DNA of 7,107 nucleotides from contig WTJX01000166.1 of NCBI GenBank assembly GCA_011524675.1, positions 1 to 7,107 of the forward strand, read 5' to 3'. Below the pieces are notes generated by a model, which did not search any database, was not told where the DNA came from, and saw only the letters and a program-made list of their open reading frames with translations. Each line of letters opens with the position of its first letter. The first letter of the stretch is position 1. This document shows, in pieces, positions 5,395-7,107 of the stretch. The translations under genes and the position numbers were made by a program. The DNA comes from Cytophagales bacterium (GTDB lineage Bacteria; Bacteroidota; Bacteroidia; Cytophagales; JAAEPT01).

Positions 5395-7107
5395 ATGGAA
5401 ACAAACACTAAAAACATCACTGGAGGACAATTCCTCATTTCAGATCTAGAAGCAAAGGATATGTTCACGCCAGAGGAGTGGACAGAAGAGCAAAAGATGA
5501 TGGCGCAAAGCTGTTCGGAGTTTATACAAACAGAAGTAACACCTATCCTCGATAGAATAGATAGCATGGAAGAAGGGCTTATGCCTTCGCTACTTGAAAA
5601 GTCCGCCGAACTAGGGCTGCTAGGTATCTCTATTCCAGAAGAATATGGAGGCTTTGGCGCAGACTTTAATACTTCCCTTTTTACCAGTGAAAACTTAGGG
5701 CAAGGGCACTCCTTTGCAGTAGCATTGATGGCACATACAGGGATAGGTACACTGCCTATCTTATACTTTGGTAACGAAGAACAAAAGAAAAAATATGTGC
5801 CAGGCTTGGCAGATGGATCGCTAAAAGCAAGTTACTGCCTTACAGAACCAGGCTCAGGTTCGGATGCTATGGCAGCAAAAACCAAAGCTGTACTTTCTGA
5901 CGATGGGAAACATTATGTCCTAAACGGTCAAAAAATGTGGATCACCAATGCAGGCTTTGCAGATGTATTTGTGGTATTTGCCAAAATAGATGGTGAGCAT
6001 TTCACGGGCTTTATCATAGAGAAGGGAACAGAAGGGCTTAGCCTTGGCAATGAAGAGCCAAAAATGGGAATCAAAGGATCGTCCACACGTCAAGTGTTTT
6101 TGAATGATGTAAAAGTACCTGTAGAAAATGTATTGGGAGAGATAGGCAAAGGGCACTACATCGCTTTTGGTATTTTGAATATTGGTCGTATCAAGCTGTG
6201 TGCTGCAACCTTGGGTTCTGCCAAGCAAGTCGCTAGACAAGCGATAAACTATTCTATCGAAAGAAAGCAATTCAAAAAATCCTTGCATGAGTTTGGTGCG
6301 ATCAAATATAAGCTTGCAGAGCAAGCCATAAGGATTTTTACGGTAGAGTCTTCGATGTACCGCGCTGGACAAGACATCGGAAATATGGAACACGCCCTCA
6401 TGGAAGAAGGCAAGTCTTATGAAGAAGCGGTGCAAGAAGCAGCCAAAGAGTTTGCCATAGAGTGTGCCATCACCAAAGTCATAGGCTCAGAAATGCTAGA
6501 CTATGTAGTAGATGAAGGCGTACAGATTTATGGAGGAATGGGCTTCTCTGCCGAAGCACCTATGGACAGGTCGTACAGAGACTCTCGTATCAACAGAATA
6601 TTTGAAGGAACAAACGAAATCAACCGTCTCTTGACCGTAGATATGTTTGTAAAGAAAGCCATGAAAGGAGAGTTAGACTTGATGACTCCTGCTATGGCAG
6701 TGCAAAAAGAGCTGATGAGCATTCCAGACTTTGGTGAGGGAGATTCTTCCGTATTGGCAGAAGAAAAGAAAGCCGTCAAAAACATGAAAAAAGCCATCCT
6801 CATGGTAGCAGGCGCGGCCGTACAGAAGTTGATGAAAGCACTACCAGAGGAGCAAGAAGTATTGATGAATGTAGCAGATATGATTAATTACCTCTATCAG
6901 GCAGAGTCTGCTTTGTTGAGAACAGAAAAATATATTGACGCTCACGGAGAAGAAGCCGCTGCCAACTACATCAATATGACTAAGGTGTTTATATATGATG
7001 CTATGTTTGCCATCAATAAAATAGGCTTAGATGCTGTTAATACCTTTGCACAAGGAGACGAGCTAAAAATGATGAGCATGGGACTAAAACGCTTTACGAA
7101 GATCAAG
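5395..7107 (+). CDS. fadE: Acyl-CoA dehydrogenase, long-chain (VLCAD/ACAD9-like, FadE of Bacillus type), 3' end missing
   Basis: An open frame of 571 codons begins at ATG 5395 and runs off the window without a stop. The product is an FAD enzyme that oxidises acyl-CoA to trans-2-enoyl-CoA and passes electrons to electron-transfer flavoprotein, the first step of the spiral. The N-terminal helical domain spans about 30-145. The first family signature is CLTEPGSGSDA (148-158), and the flavin-contacting WITN is at 182-185. ERKQF at 289-293 opens the C-terminal catalytic domain. The second signature starts at Q377 (QIYGGMGF), and the catalytic base is E404 in RIFEGTNE. An extra helical C-terminal region (about 430-571) is typical of the very-long-chain class and of roughly 600-residue Bacillus/Bacteroidota homologues, so perhaps 20-35 residues are missing. 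The E. coli protein also called FadE is a different, larger type. The leader AAAACCAAAAACC precedes the start. Confidence 0.93.
   Translation, partial: METNTKNITGGQFLISDLEAKDMFTPEEWTEEQKMMAQSCSEFIQTEVTPILDRIDSMEEGLMPSLLEKSAELGLLGISIPEEYGGFGADFNTSLFTSENLGQGHSFAVALMAHTGIGTLPILYFGNEEQKKKYVPGLADGSLKASYCLTEPGSGSDAMAAKTKAVLSDDGKHYVLNGQKMWITNAGFADVFVVFAKIDGEHFTGFIIEKGTEGLSLGNEEPKMGIKGSSTRQVFLNDVKVPVENVLGEIGKGHYIAFGILNIGRIKLCAATLGSAKQVARQAINYSIERKQFKKSLHEFGAIKYKLAEQAIRIFTVESSMYRAGQDIGNMEHALMEEGKSYEEAVQEAAKEFAIECAITKVIGSEMLDYVVDEGVQIYGGMGFSAEAPMDRSYRDSRINRIFEGTNEINRLLTVDMFVKKAMKGELDLMTPAMAVQKELMSIPDFGEGDSSVLAEEKKAVKNMKKAILMVAGAAVQKLMKALPEEQEVLMNVADMINYLYQAESALLRTEKYIDAHGEEAAANYINMTKVFIYDAMFAINKIGLDAVNTFAQGDELKMMSMGLKRFTKIK

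Noticed and set aside
5920..6435. Minus-strand open frame of 171 codons
   Set aside because: It lies wholly inside the acyl-CoA dehydrogenase frame, whose catalytic motifs are intact on the + strand, and its translation shows no recognisable domain. The same holds for the other minus-strand frames inside fadN and fadA.

Overview
The window carries a fatty-acid beta-oxidation operon, all on the + strand. It most likely comes from a member of the Bacteroidota: the intergenic regions are AT-rich, the start codons follow A/T-rich leaders rather than Shine-Dalgarno sites, and the protein families fit. Genus cannot be fixed from the sequence alone.

Layout: a MarR-family regulator (164-604) lies behind a strong inverted-repeat operator (103-124). 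It is followed by a FadN-type 3-hydroxyacyl-CoA dehydrogenase/enoyl-CoA hydratase (762-3176), a FadA-type thiolase (3707-4885) and a long-chain acyl-CoA dehydrogenase (5395 to the window end, 3' end missing). The order dehydrogenase-hydratase, thiolase, acyl-CoA dehydrogenase matches the Bacillus fadN-fadA-fadE operon. Together these enzymes cover the core reactions of the spiral: FAD-linked dehydrogenation, hydration, NAD-linked oxidation and thiolytic cleavage. The acyl-CoA ligase and the electron-transfer flavoprotein are not in the window. The MarR protein probably represses its own promoter and, by read-through, the operon, with an acyl-CoA or fatty acid as the likely ligand; this is inference.

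The unusual part is what separates the enzyme genes. Each of the two enzyme-enzyme junctions holds a small AT-rich gene of the four-helix-bundle (S23/rRNA intervening-sequence protein, Avd-like) family, at 3247-3630 and 4975-5331. Each small gene is bracketed by short degenerate tandem repeats that run in opposite orientation on its two sides. The first gene has an 8-bp unit (core AGA upstream, TCT downstream), the second a 7-bp unit (TGCG upstream, CGCA downstream). The repeat words differ between the two cassettes but match within each cassette. A third, fainter 7-bp array without a gene lies in the marR-fadN gap (682-744). This looks like a family of gene-plus-inverted-array cassettes that has entered one operon at least twice without breaking a gene. 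The arms could pair in mRNA, as the ends of 23S rRNA intervening sequences do.

No RNA genes, CRISPR arrays or convincing minus-strand genes were seen. No stretch longer than about 165 bases lacks a gene.
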